In this document: piece after piece, positions 17,198-24,833 of the stretch
Position numbering within the stretch: the first letter of the stretch is position 1
Layout: every line of letters starts with the position of its first letter
DNA from: an uncultured Verrucomicrobia subdivision 3 bacterium
Lineage (GTDB): Bacteria; Verrucomicrobiota; Verrucomicrobiia; Limisphaerales; UBA11358
Reading direction: 5' to 3'
Assembly (NCBI GenBank): GCA_903842235.1
Contig: CAIMLG010000317.1
Coordinates: 1 to 32,570 of the forward strand
DNA length: 32,570 nucleotides
Notes under the pieces: generated by a model
What the model was told of the DNA's origin: nothing
What the model saw: only the letters and a program-made list of their open reading frames with translations
Databases searched by the model: none
Translations under genes and position numbers: made by a program

Positions 17198-17225
17198 ATT
17201 TACGATTTACAATTTACGATTTACG
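17198..17225. repeat. ATTTAC heptamer array, four units
   Basis: Four perfect-register 7-mers, ATTTACG, ATTTACA, ATTTACG, ATTTACG, follow the actA stop by 8 bp. They belong to the same 7-bp style as the arrays at 220-240 and 5867-5958. Confidence 0.75.
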
Positions 17226-17236
17226 AGCGCGGGTGT

Positions 17237-17322
17237 GTAGGACAGGCGTCGCGCCTGTCTCAATAATTATTTCCCGCCTAAGCGGCACAAACAATCAGAG
17301 ACAGGCGCGACGCCTGTCCTAC
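17237..17322. repeat. Perfect 25-bp inverted repeat between actA and actB
   Basis: The arms 17237-17261 and 17298-17322 are exact reverse complements, starting GTAGGACAGG and ending CCTGTCCTAC. A 36-bp centre separates them. Each arm is itself a hairpin, GACAGGCG/CGCCTGTC around TCG or CGA. The transcript could fold into one long stem or two short ones. It resembles a MITE/REP-type element inside the act operon. Confidence 0.9.
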
Positions 17323-17351
17323 GTGTCAATGAACGAGTTTGCCGTGTCAGC

Positions 17352-20300
17352 ATGAACCATTCGCCAACATCAAATTCCGCAAACGGCAGACGCTACTGGC
17401 GCAGTTTGGACGAACTGGCGGACACGCCGGAGTTCAAGGACTGGTTGCATCGCGAATTTCCCGTTGGGGCCAGTGAAATGGTCGCCGATGGCTCCAGCCG
17501 CCGTCATTTCCTGAAGATCATGTCGGCCTCGTTCGCGCTGGCCGGCGTGGCTACGCTGGGCGCGGGCTGTCGTCGGCCCGAGGAGCATCTCGAACCCTTC
17601 GGTAAACAGCCCGAGAATTACACTTTTGGTGAGGCGCAATATTATGCGACCGCCATGCCCACGCGCACCGGCGCGATTCCGCTGGTCGTAAAATCTTACG
17701 AAGGCCGCCCGGTCAAGATTGAGGGCAACGCGCTGTTCCCCGGCAGCAACGGCAGCACGGATCGCTATGCACAGGCTTCGATTCTCGATCTCTACGATCC
17801 CGACCGCGCCCGGCATTTCAAACACGACGGCAAGGAAGTTTCCCGCGAGGAAGCTTTGAACTTTCTGGCCGAACTTTCCAAGAAATTTGCGGCCAACCAG
17901 GGTGAAGGTCTCGCCTTCCTCGCGGAAAGCAGCACGTCGCCGTCCCGCGCCCGGCTGCAAAAGATCATTGCCGACAAATTCCCCAAATCGCAGTGGTTTA
18001 CCTACGACGCGATTGATTCCGGCATCCACCAGCGCGCGGCCACGCAGGCGTTTGGCCAGCCGGTGAAGCCGGTGTTCCATTTCGACAAGGCCAAGGTCAT
18101 CCTGTCGCTGGATTGCGATTTCCTCGGTGACGAGGAAGATGTCCATAACCACATCCGCAAATTTGCCGCCGGCCGCAAGGCGGGCGAGGGGATGAGTCGG
18201 CTTTACGCAGTGGAATCACTCTTCACGCTCACGGGGGCGAGTGCGGATCATCGGCTGCGGGTGGCGGCGAGTGAAATCGCAAAAGTTGCTGAGTTTATTT
18301 CATGTTTTGTTGCACCCCAACCAGATATTCCTCCACCTGTTAGTTCGGAATTTGAATCCAGGTGGGCTTATGAATGTGCCAATGATTTGATGGCCAATCG
18401 CCAAAAGGCCATGGTTGTGGTTGGTCAGCGTCAGCCTTTGGAAATGCACTTGCTCGCTCACGCCATCAATTCGGCGCTCGGCTCAATCGGCAACACTGTC
18501 GAGTTGATTCCGACGGCGGAAAATTTCCGAGCTGACTTAAAGAATCTCGAAACGATAGGCACAGACACGCTAGTAATCCTTGGCGGCAACTCTGCTTATA
18601 CTTCATCGCTGTGGCCGTTCGAGACCTACCAACAGCACAAAAGTCGCCGCGCTGGAACTATTGTTCGATTTGGCTATTACGAAGATGAGACTGCAGAGAA
18701 ATCTGATTGGAATTTTCCGGCGACACATTTTCTTGAATCGTGGAATGATGCAATTACCAGCGATGGCGTGACCGTCCCGGTTCAGCCATTGATTCAACCA
18801 CTGTTTGGCGGGTTGACGGAATTGGAGTTTATCGCGCGAGTTGCCGGTGAATCGCAGGCTAACGCCTACGAAATTGTCCGTGCGACTTTTGGTGGCTCGA
18901 ATGAAGCTTGGAAAAAGTCTTTGTTTAACGGGTTTGTTCAAAAGACTGTTTCGCCAGTTGCAAATATTCGTCTTACAAAAGAAGCTCTGGTGCAATTAGC
19001 GTTGCCCAGGAGCATGTCGCCTGCTTCTTTGGGTAAAGACAATCTCGAAGTCATTTTCTTCCGCGACGCCAAAGTAGACGATGGCCGTTTCGCCAACAAC
19101 GGCTGGATGCAGGAGTTGCCCGATCCGATCACCAAGATGACGTGGGACAACGCCGTGCTCGTCAGCCGCAAGACGGCGCGCGAACTCGGCGTGGCCAATG
19201 GCGACATGGTGGAAATCACCCTGAACGGTCGCAGTGTCAAAGGCCCGATCTGGACGCAGCCAGGCATGGCGGATTATTCGCTCGGTCTCGCCCTTGGTTA
19301 CGGCCGCGAGCGGGCCGGGCGCGTGGGCACCGGCGTCGGCTTCAACGCCTACAAGATTTTCAGCGGTAAATATATCGAGACCGGTGCGACTCTGCGCAAG
19401 ACGGGCGAAACATACACCATCTCTTGCACCCAGGATCACTGGAGCATGGAAGGCCGTCCGGCAGTGCGCGAGGCGAACCTGGACGAGTTCATCAAGGAGC
19501 CGGCGTTCGCCCGGGAAAGTTTTCATGGTAAAGAGCCCCCCATTGTCCAATCGCTTTATCCAAACCCGCTCGACGAGGCCAAGAAAACGGCGTTGCACCA
19601 ATGGGGCATGACGGTGGATTTGAATGCGTGCGTCGGTTGCGGCACCTGCGTCATCGCCTGCCAAAGCGAGAATAATATCCCGATTGTCGGCAAGGAACAG
19701 GTTGGCCGGGGCCGCGAAATGCACTGGCTGCGCATTGACCGGTATTTTACTTCCGATCCCAAGCGGAAGAATAACCCAAGCCGCTTCTCGCTGTCCGCGG
19801 ACATGAATCAGAAGGATGAGAATCAGCAATTTGCGGAGTGGATTGACGACGTGCAGGCGGTGAACCAGCCGATGATGTGTCATCATTGCGAAACCGCGCC
19901 GTGCGAAAGCGTTTGCCCGGTGAACGCGACCGTTCACGATCAGGAAGGGCTGAATGTCATGGCGTATAACCGGTGCATTGGCACCCGCTATTGCTCCAAC
20001 AACTGCCCGTATAAGGTGCGTCGTTTCAATTATCTTGATTTCAACAAGCGGCCTTTGACCGAGTTGAAGGGCACGCTGTATTCTACCACCTTGACGCACA
20101 AGACCGCTGGCGAGTGGGATTTGCTGCGCTGGTGGAAGGATTCCAACAGCGGGATGCGCACGGAAGATGAATGGGATTTGATCAAGCTCTCCAAGAATCC
20201 CGACGTGACGGTGCGGATGCGCGGCGTCATGGAGAAATGCACCTACTGCACGCAGCGCATTGAGCACGCCAAAATCAAGCAGAAGGCCAAAGCCGGGCAG

Positions 20301-20594
20301 ACCGGCGAAGTGCGCCTGCTGGAAGCCGAAGGCACCGTGCCGAAGACCGCCTGCCAGCAGGCGTGTCCGGCCAGCGCCATCACCTTTGGCGATGTTAGCG
20401 ATGCCGACAGTTCCGTTTCCAAATTGAAGGCGTTGCCGCTCAATTATTCCGTGCTCGGTGATTTGCTCACCAAGCCACGCACGACGTATCTGGCGCGCGT
20501 TCGTAATCCGAATCCGGATATGCCCGACTATCACGCGCCGTTCAGCACGGAAGAATACGAGAGCCAAAGCCTGACGCAGAAAGGGAACAGCTAA
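17352..20594 (+). CDS. actB: Alternative complex III subunit B, iron-sulfur molybdopterin-oxidoreductase-like
   Basis: This 1080-aa protein is the large periplasmic subunit, a fusion of a molybdoenzyme-like domain without catalytic cofactor and a ferredoxin-like domain. A Tat motif SRRHFLK lies at residues 49-55, then a hydrophobic stretch ends in 'LGAGC' (C73), a possible lipid-attachment cysteine. Cysteine groups for Fe-S clusters are C760/763/766/770, C843/846/851/855, C875/881/885, and C963/966/1001/1005. That gives one group with fewer ligands, consistent with the known 3x[4Fe-4S] plus [3Fe-4S]. The middle (about nt 18270-19040, residues 307-563) is more AT-rich than the flanks. The stop overlaps the actC ATG by one base. 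Confidence 0.95.
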   Translation: MNHSPTSNSANGRRYWRSLDELADTPEFKDWLHREFPVGASEMVADGSSRRHFLKIMSASFALAGVATLGAGCRRPEEHLEPFGKQPENYTFGEAQYYATAMPTRTGAIPLVVKSYEGRPVKIEGNALFPGSNGSTDRYAQASILDLYDPDRARHFKHDGKEVSREEALNFLAELSKKFAANQGEGLAFLAESSTSPSRARLQKIIADKFPKSQWFTYDAIDSGIHQRAATQAFGQPVKPVFHFDKAKVILSLDCDFLGDEEDVHNHIRKFAAGRKAGEGMSRLYAVESLFTLTGASADHRLRVAASEIAKVAEFISCFVAPQPDIPPPVSSEFESRWAYECANDLMANRQKAMVVVGQRQPLEMHLLAHAINSALGSIGNTVELIPTAENFRADLKNLETIGTDTLVILGGNSAYTSSLWPFETYQQHKSRRAGTIVRFGYYEDETAEKSDWNFPATHFLESWNDAITSDGVTVPVQPLIQPLFGGLTELEFIARVAGESQANAYEIVRATFGGSNEAWKKSLFNGFVQKTVSPVANIRLTKEALVQLALPRSMSPASLGKDNLEVIFFRDAKVDDGRFANNGWMQELPDPITKMTWDNAVLVSRKTARELGVANGDMVEITLNGRSVKGPIWTQPGMADYSLGLALGYGRERAGRVGTGVGFNAYKIFSGKYIETGATLRKTGETYTISCTQDHWSMEGRPAVREANLDEFIKEPAFARESFHGKEPPIVQSLYPNPLDEAKKTALHQWGMTVDLNACVGCGTCVIACQSENNIPIVGKEQVGRGREMHWLRIDRYFTSDPKRKNNPSRFSLSADMNQKDENQQFAEWIDDVQAVNQPMMCHHCETAPCESVCPVNATVHDQEGLNVMAYNRCIGTRYCSNNCPYKVRRFNYLDFNKRPLTELKGTLYSTTLTHKTAGEWDLLRWWKDSNSGMRTEDEWDLIKLSKNPDVTVRMRGVMEKCTYCTQRIEHAKIKQKAKAGQTGEVRLLEAEGTVPKTACQQACPASAITFGDVSDADSSVSKLKALPLNYSVLGDLLTKPRTTYLARVRNPNPDMPDYHAPFSTEEYESQSLTQKGNS

Positions 20595-22030
20595 TGGCTG
20601 ACTCCGTTCTCAACTTGGCAGAATTGAAAAGGCTCGCGCCGCCGGCGGAACTCCGTCGCGCCCCCGTCGTCGAAGGCAACCCCGCCACCGGGGCGCTCAC
20701 CGACAAGCTTTCGGCCTTTGCCGAGGGCAAGACCCCGCGCTGGTGGTGGATTCTGTTTCTGCCCGCCGCTTTTGCCGCGACGGTGATTTTTCCGGTTTGC
20801 CTGTTTTATCAAGTCTTCACGGGCGTCGGCGTCTGGGGCAACAACCATCCCGTCATGTGGGGGTTGGATATTGTGAACTTCATCTGGTGGGTCGGAGTGG
20901 CGCACGCCGGCACGCTGATTTCTGCCTTGCTCTTTCTGACGAAACAGCATTGGCGCACCACGATTGGCCGCATGGCCGAGGCGATGACCGTTTTCTCGGT
21001 GGCGATGGCGGGCTTGTATCCGGCCATTCACGTCGGCCGCGCTTGGTTTGACTGGTTCATGATGCCGTTTCCGAACTCGAATGGCCTGTGGCCGCAGTTC
21101 CGTTCGCCGCTGATGTGGGACGTGTTCGCGGTGAACACCTATTTGATGGTGTCGTCGCTGTTCTGGTTCATGGGCATGATTCCGGATTTCGCCGTGTTCC
21201 GGGATCGCTCGACCACGCGGGTGCGCAAAACCATTTTCAGCTTTCTGGCGATGGGCTGGACCGGTTCCGCCCGGCAATGGCATCACTACGAAAAAGCTTA
21301 TGTCGTGCTGTGCGGCCTTTGCACGCTGCTGGTGTTTACGGTGAGTTCCATCGTCGGTCTGGACTTTTGCACCGCGCAAATCGCGGGCTGGCACGCCACG
21401 ATTTTTCCGCTCTACTTCGTCATCGGCGCGGTGTTCTGCGGCTTTGGCATGATGTTGGTGCTGTTGATTCCGCTGCGCAAATGGTGCGGCTTGGAAATCG
21501 TCATCACCAAGCGCCACCTAGACAAGGTGGCCAAGCTCGCCTTGGTCAGCGGCCTGATTATTACCTACATCTATCTGATGGAATTTTTCATCGCCTGGTA
21601 TAGCGGCGATCCTTACGAGCGCTGGGTGTTTAGCCATCGGCTGTTCGGTCACACTTACATGGTCATGGGCTGGATTTTGATCCTCGTCAACGTCGGCGTG
21701 ACGCAACTGCTTTGGTTCAAAAAGATTCGTTCCAACCTGGCGGCGCTGTTCGTAATCGGTTTGTTAATTAATTGCGGGATGTGGAGCGAGCGCTTTGTCA
21801 TCGTGGTCGGTTCGCTGTATCAGGACTTTCTGCCGGCGAGCTGGGGCGAATACCTGCCCACCATCTGGGACATTGGCCTTTATGTGGGCACGCTCGGTGC
21901 GTTTTTCATGCTGTATCTGCTGTTTGTGAAATTCCTGCCGATGGTCGCCATTTCGGAAGTCAAAGGTGTGATGCCGCACGCTGACCCGCATCATCCGCTC
22001 GGTGGCGCGAAGAAAGGAGGTCATCCATGA
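20594..22030 (+). CDS. actC: Alternative complex III subunit C, NrfD-like quinol-binding membrane subunit
   Basis: This 478-aa integral membrane protein has about ten helices and belongs to the NrfD/PsrC family. In ACIII, ActC forms the main quinol-oxidation site next to ActB. After a hydrophilic N-terminus of about 50 residues the helices begin at 'WWWILFLPAAFAATVIF'. 'WWVGVAHAGTLISA' and 'YPAIHVGRAWF' hold the conserved His and acidic/aromatic residues near the quinone site. The frame is complete. It overlaps actB by one base and its stop overlaps the actD ATG. Confidence 0.94.
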   Translation: MADSVLNLAELKRLAPPAELRRAPVVEGNPATGALTDKLSAFAEGKTPRWWWILFLPAAFAATVIFPVCLFYQVFTGVGVWGNNHPVMWGLDIVNFIWWVGVAHAGTLISALLFLTKQHWRTTIGRMAEAMTVFSVAMAGLYPAIHVGRAWFDWFMMPFPNSNGLWPQFRSPLMWDVFAVNTYLMVSSLFWFMGMIPDFAVFRDRSTTRVRKTIFSFLAMGWTGSARQWHHYEKAYVVLCGLCTLLVFTVSSIVGLDFCTAQIAGWHATIFPLYFVIGAVFCGFGMMLVLLIPLRKWCGLEIVITKRHLDKVAKLALVSGLIITYIYLMEFFIAWYSGDPYERWVFSHRLFGHTYMVMGWILILVNVGVTQLLWFKKIRSNLAALFVIGLLINCGMWSERFVIVVGSLYQDFLPASWGEYLPTIWDIGLYVGTLGAFFMLYLLFVKFLPMVAISEVKGVMPHADPHHPLGGAKKGGHP

Positions 22031-22566
22031 GCGAGAAGATTTATGGCTTGATGGCCGAATTCAATTCGCCGGGCGAAGTCCTGCACGCGGCGGAGAAAAT
22101 CCGCGACGCCGGTTCCCGGCGTTGGGACGTTTTCTCGCCATTTCCGATTCACGGCATTGACCAAGTCATGGGCTACCGCAACTCGCTCGTCGGGTGGTTT
22201 GCGCTGGTGCTGGGCGGCGGTGCCTTTGCGCAGACATTTGGCCTGTTGTGGTTTACCAATGCCTTTGACTATCCGCTGATCGTCGGCGGCAAGCCGATGT
22301 TCAGTTGGCCAATGTCCTTCGTGCCGTCCTATATTTTGATGGTCATGGGCGCGGCGATTGGGGCGCTGATTGGAATGTTTGCGCTGAATCAGCTTCCGCG
22401 CCTGCATCATCCGCTGCTGAACAAGAAGCGCTTTGAACTCGTCTCGCGCGACAAATTCATCATCGTGATTGGGGCTGAAGACAAGCAATTCTCTGTGACC
22501 GAAACCCGCAAGCTGCTGGAAAGCCTGGGCGGCGCGCAAGTTGACATTGTGGAGGACCCGGACTGA
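22027..22566 (+). CDS. actD: Alternative complex III subunit D (DUF3341)
   Basis: This 179-aa protein has a cytoplasmic N-terminal part ('YGLMAEFNSPGEVLHAAEKI', then 'YDVFSPFPIHG'-like 'WDVFSPFPIHGID'). Two transmembrane helices follow at about 55-75 and 98-120, then a C-terminal alpha/beta part. This is the DUF3341 arrangement of ActD, a structural subunit without cofactors. It is coupled to actC (4-bp overlap), and its TGA shares a base with the actE ATG. Confidence 0.93.
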   Translation: MSEKIYGLMAEFNSPGEVLHAAEKIRDAGSRRWDVFSPFPIHGIDQVMGYRNSLVGWFALVLGGGAFAQTFGLLWFTNAFDYPLIVGGKPMFSWPMSFVPSYILMVMGAAIGALIGMFALNQLPRLHHPLLNKKRFELVSRDKFIIVIGAEDKQFSVTETRKLLESLGGAQVDIVEDPD

Positions 22567-23219
22567 TGCGCTACATTCTTTCCATTTTAGTGATCGGTGC
22601 GGCGCTCGGTGCGGCGACGTTTGGCATCCTCGGCTTGCAGGGCAAAGCCTCACGCAAACCGCCGTTTGAATTATTCCCGGACATGGATCGCCAGGCGAAA
22701 TTGCGCCCGCAGGAACCGTTCAAATTCATGCCGAACGGCGTGAGTTCCCAGTTGCCGCCTACCGGAACCATTGCCCGCAGCGAACCAATTGACACGGCGG
22801 ACGGCCCGGTTTATCGCTTTGAAGATTCGCCGGTGAACACCGGCTGCATCGCGGGCACGACGAATTTCGTTGAACTCAATCCGCTCGCCGTGAATGCCAG
22901 CTTGCTTCAACACGGCCACGAACGCTTCGACATTTATTGCGCTCCCTGTCACGGCAAACTCGGTGACGGCAATGGGATCACCAAGAAAATCGGCGTGATG
23001 GCGGCGGTGGCGAATTTGCACGACAAGCGTATCGTCGAAATGAAGGACGGCGAAATTTTCAACACCATCACTCACGGCAAAGGCGTTATGGGTGCCGCCG
23101 GGCCGCTCGTGCCGACCGCAGACCGTTGGGCAATCATCGCCTATACGCGGGCTTTGCAGTTAAGCTGGCTGGGAACCACCAATGATCTGTCCGTGGCGGA
23201 GCAATCCGCGTTGAAATGA
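22566..23219 (+). CDS. actE: Alternative complex III subunit E, monoheme cytochrome c
   Basis: This 217-aa periplasmic cytochrome has an N-terminal hydrophobic segment (about 3-24, signal or lipoprotein-like anchor) and one CAPCH heme site (C125, C128, H129). A Met-bearing segment, 'GKGVMGAAGPL', supplies a likely sixth ligand. The region before the heme is Pro-rich and typical of ActE. It probably takes electrons from ActA and hands them to the terminal acceptor. Its stop is 1 bp before actF. Confidence 0.93.
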   Translation: MRYILSILVIGAALGAATFGILGLQGKASRKPPFELFPDMDRQAKLRPQEPFKFMPNGVSSQLPPTGTIARSEPIDTADGPVYRFEDSPVNTGCIAGTTNFVELNPLAVNASLLQHGHERFDIYCAPCHGKLGDGNGITKKIGVMAAVANLHDKRIVEMKDGEIFNTITHGKGVMGAAGPLVPTADRWAIIAYTRALQLSWLGTTNDLSVAEQSALK

Positions 23220-23220
23220 T

Positions 23221-24468
23221 ATGAGTTTGCCGCAATCCCATAATTCGCCGTCGGCCCTCAAAACCACCTTGCCGGTGGGGATGATGATTCTGGGCGGGGG
23301 CATTTCGGCCATTGGCGCATTGATTAGTTTTAATCGCTCTGGTGATGGCGGCGCGACGTTTGGCTTTGCCTGGCTGTTGGCGTTCCTGTTTTTCCTAAGC
23401 ATCGCGTTCGGGGCGCTGTTCCTTGTGCTGGTGCATCACCTGACGGATGCCGGCTGGTCGGTGGGCATTCGCCGGTTCTGTGAACATCTGGCGGCGCTGC
23501 TGTTTCCGTGGCTGGCCATTGTGTTTCTGCCAGTGGCGTTGTTGGCTCCGAAAATTTACCCTTGGCTCAACATTGACCCGGCCACGGACAACACGGTTGC
23601 GGCCAAGTTGCCCGTTTTCACCAAGCCCGGTTTCTGGCTCACCTCGGTCGTTTTCTTCGGCATCTGGTGGCTGTTGACCTCGCAACTGAAAAGCTGGTCG
23701 CTCAAGCAGGACGAAGCGGGCACCGCCGAATGCACTCACAAAATGCGATTCTACTCCGGCTGGGGCATCGTGGCCTTCGCGCTGACGGTGACGTTCTCCG
23801 GTGTGCTGTGGATGAAGTCGCTCCAAGAAGAATGGTATTCCGCCATGCACGGCGTTTATTTCTTCGCCAGCAGCGCGTGGGTGGGCTTGGCGACGGTTTA
23901 CATGCTCGCCGTCTGGCTGCGGGCGCGCGGCGTGCTGAAGGGCGTCCTTCAGGACAGCCATTTCTACCATCTCGGTGTGATCTTCTTCGCCTTCACCGTG
24001 TTTCAGGCGTACATCGAGTTCGCGCAATACTTTGTGGTGTGGAACGCCAATATGCCGCAGGAAACCTTTTGGTATCTCCAGCGCGAAAAAGGCTCGTGGT
24101 GGACGGTCAGCATGGTTTTGATTTTTGGTCATTTCCTGATCCCGTTCTTCCTGCTGCTGCCCGCGAAAGTAAAAAGCAACGTCAACGTCGTGGTGCCGGT
24201 CTGCCTGTGGGCGTGGCTCATGCACGCGCTGGACTTGGCGTTTAATATCTGGCCGGTGCTGCGGCCCGAAGGACTTTCCGCCCGCTTGATTATCCTGCAA
24301 TTCGGCACACTCGCGTTTGTCGGCGGCTTTCTGGCGTGGATCTTTTTGAAAAACTTCTCAAAATCCGCGCCGTTTCCGCAGCGTGATCCGCGCCTGCTGG
24401 AAGCGATGGGGGTGAACGCCAACGTCATCAGTGACCTCGGCGAAACCAATCCCGGAGGTGCCCGATGA
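23221..24468 (+). CDS. actF: Alternative complex III subunit F, NrfD-like membrane subunit
   Basis: This 415-aa protein has about ten helices and is the second, shorter NrfD-like subunit of ACIII, a structural partner of ActC with a degenerate quinone site in known complexes. Recognisable segments are 'LVLVHHLTDAGWSVGIRRF' near the N-terminus, 'HGVYFFASSAWVGLATVYMLAVW' and 'AYIEFAQYFVVWNANMPQET' further on. It ends with a short cytoplasmic tail. The stop overlaps the next ATG by 4 bp, so the downstream cbb3-like genes belong to the same operon. Confidence 0.93.
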   Translation: MSLPQSHNSPSALKTTLPVGMMILGGGISAIGALISFNRSGDGGATFGFAWLLAFLFFLSIAFGALFLVLVHHLTDAGWSVGIRRFCEHLAALLFPWLAIVFLPVALLAPKIYPWLNIDPATDNTVAAKLPVFTKPGFWLTSVVFFGIWWLLTSQLKSWSLKQDEAGTAECTHKMRFYSGWGIVAFALTVTFSGVLWMKSLQEEWYSAMHGVYFFASSAWVGLATVYMLAVWLRARGVLKGVLQDSHFYHLGVIFFAFTVFQAYIEFAQYFVVWNANMPQETFWYLQREKGSWWTVSMVLIFGHFLIPFFLLLPAKVKSNVNVVVPVCLWAWLMHALDLAFNIWPVLRPEGLSARLIILQFGTLAFVGGFLAWIFLKNFSKSAPFPQRDPRLLEAMGVNANVISDLGETNPGGAR

Positions 24469-24833
24469 CTGTTCAAACCATTAACCGTGCGTCCGGCGCG
24501 GCTTTGGGGCTGATCCTTGTCAGCGCGATCTTTGCCGTGCTGACGTTGGCCGTGAAACTGTCAGTCCAGGCCCCGTTGGTGACGGCTGACCGTGATGCGG
24601 AACGCACCAAGGCGCTGGCGGAAATCACCACGACCGAAACGGCGGCCCTGAGCCAGCCCGCTTGGATTGACCAAGCCAAGGGCGTGGTGCGGTTGCCGAT
24701 TGAAACGGCGCAGAAACTGGCCGCGCAGCAATGGGTGAACCCCGCTGCCGCCCGGGCGGAATTAATCGCGCGCCAGGAAAAAGCCAGTGCCGAATTGCCC
24801 AAGGCTCCCGAAAAACCCAGTGCTTTTGAATGA
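24465..24833 (+). CDS. Small single-pass membrane protein linked to the ACIII operon
   Basis: This 122-aa protein has one transmembrane helix (about 12-34) followed by a soluble domain. That domain holds 'AWIDQAKGVVRLPIETAQKL', reminiscent of the short 'K/R-G-x-x-R-[LI]-P-I-x-x-A' motif I associate with small membrane proteins near ACIII or oxidase genes. No cysteine or heme motif is present. It is locked into the operon: the start overlaps actF and the stop overlaps the CcoN-like gene. A small accessory or assembly subunit is possible, but the function is unknown. Confidence 0.75.
   Translation: MTVQTINRASGAALGLILVSAIFAVLTLAVKLSVQAPLVTADRDAERTKALAEITTTETAALSQPAWIDQAKGVVRLPIETAQKLAAQQWVNPAAARAELIARQEKASAELPKAPEKPSAFE

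Noticed and set aside
18996..20567. 523-aa antisense frame in actB
   Set aside because: It is a shadow of the actB ferredoxin domain region and has no start context or motifs of its own.
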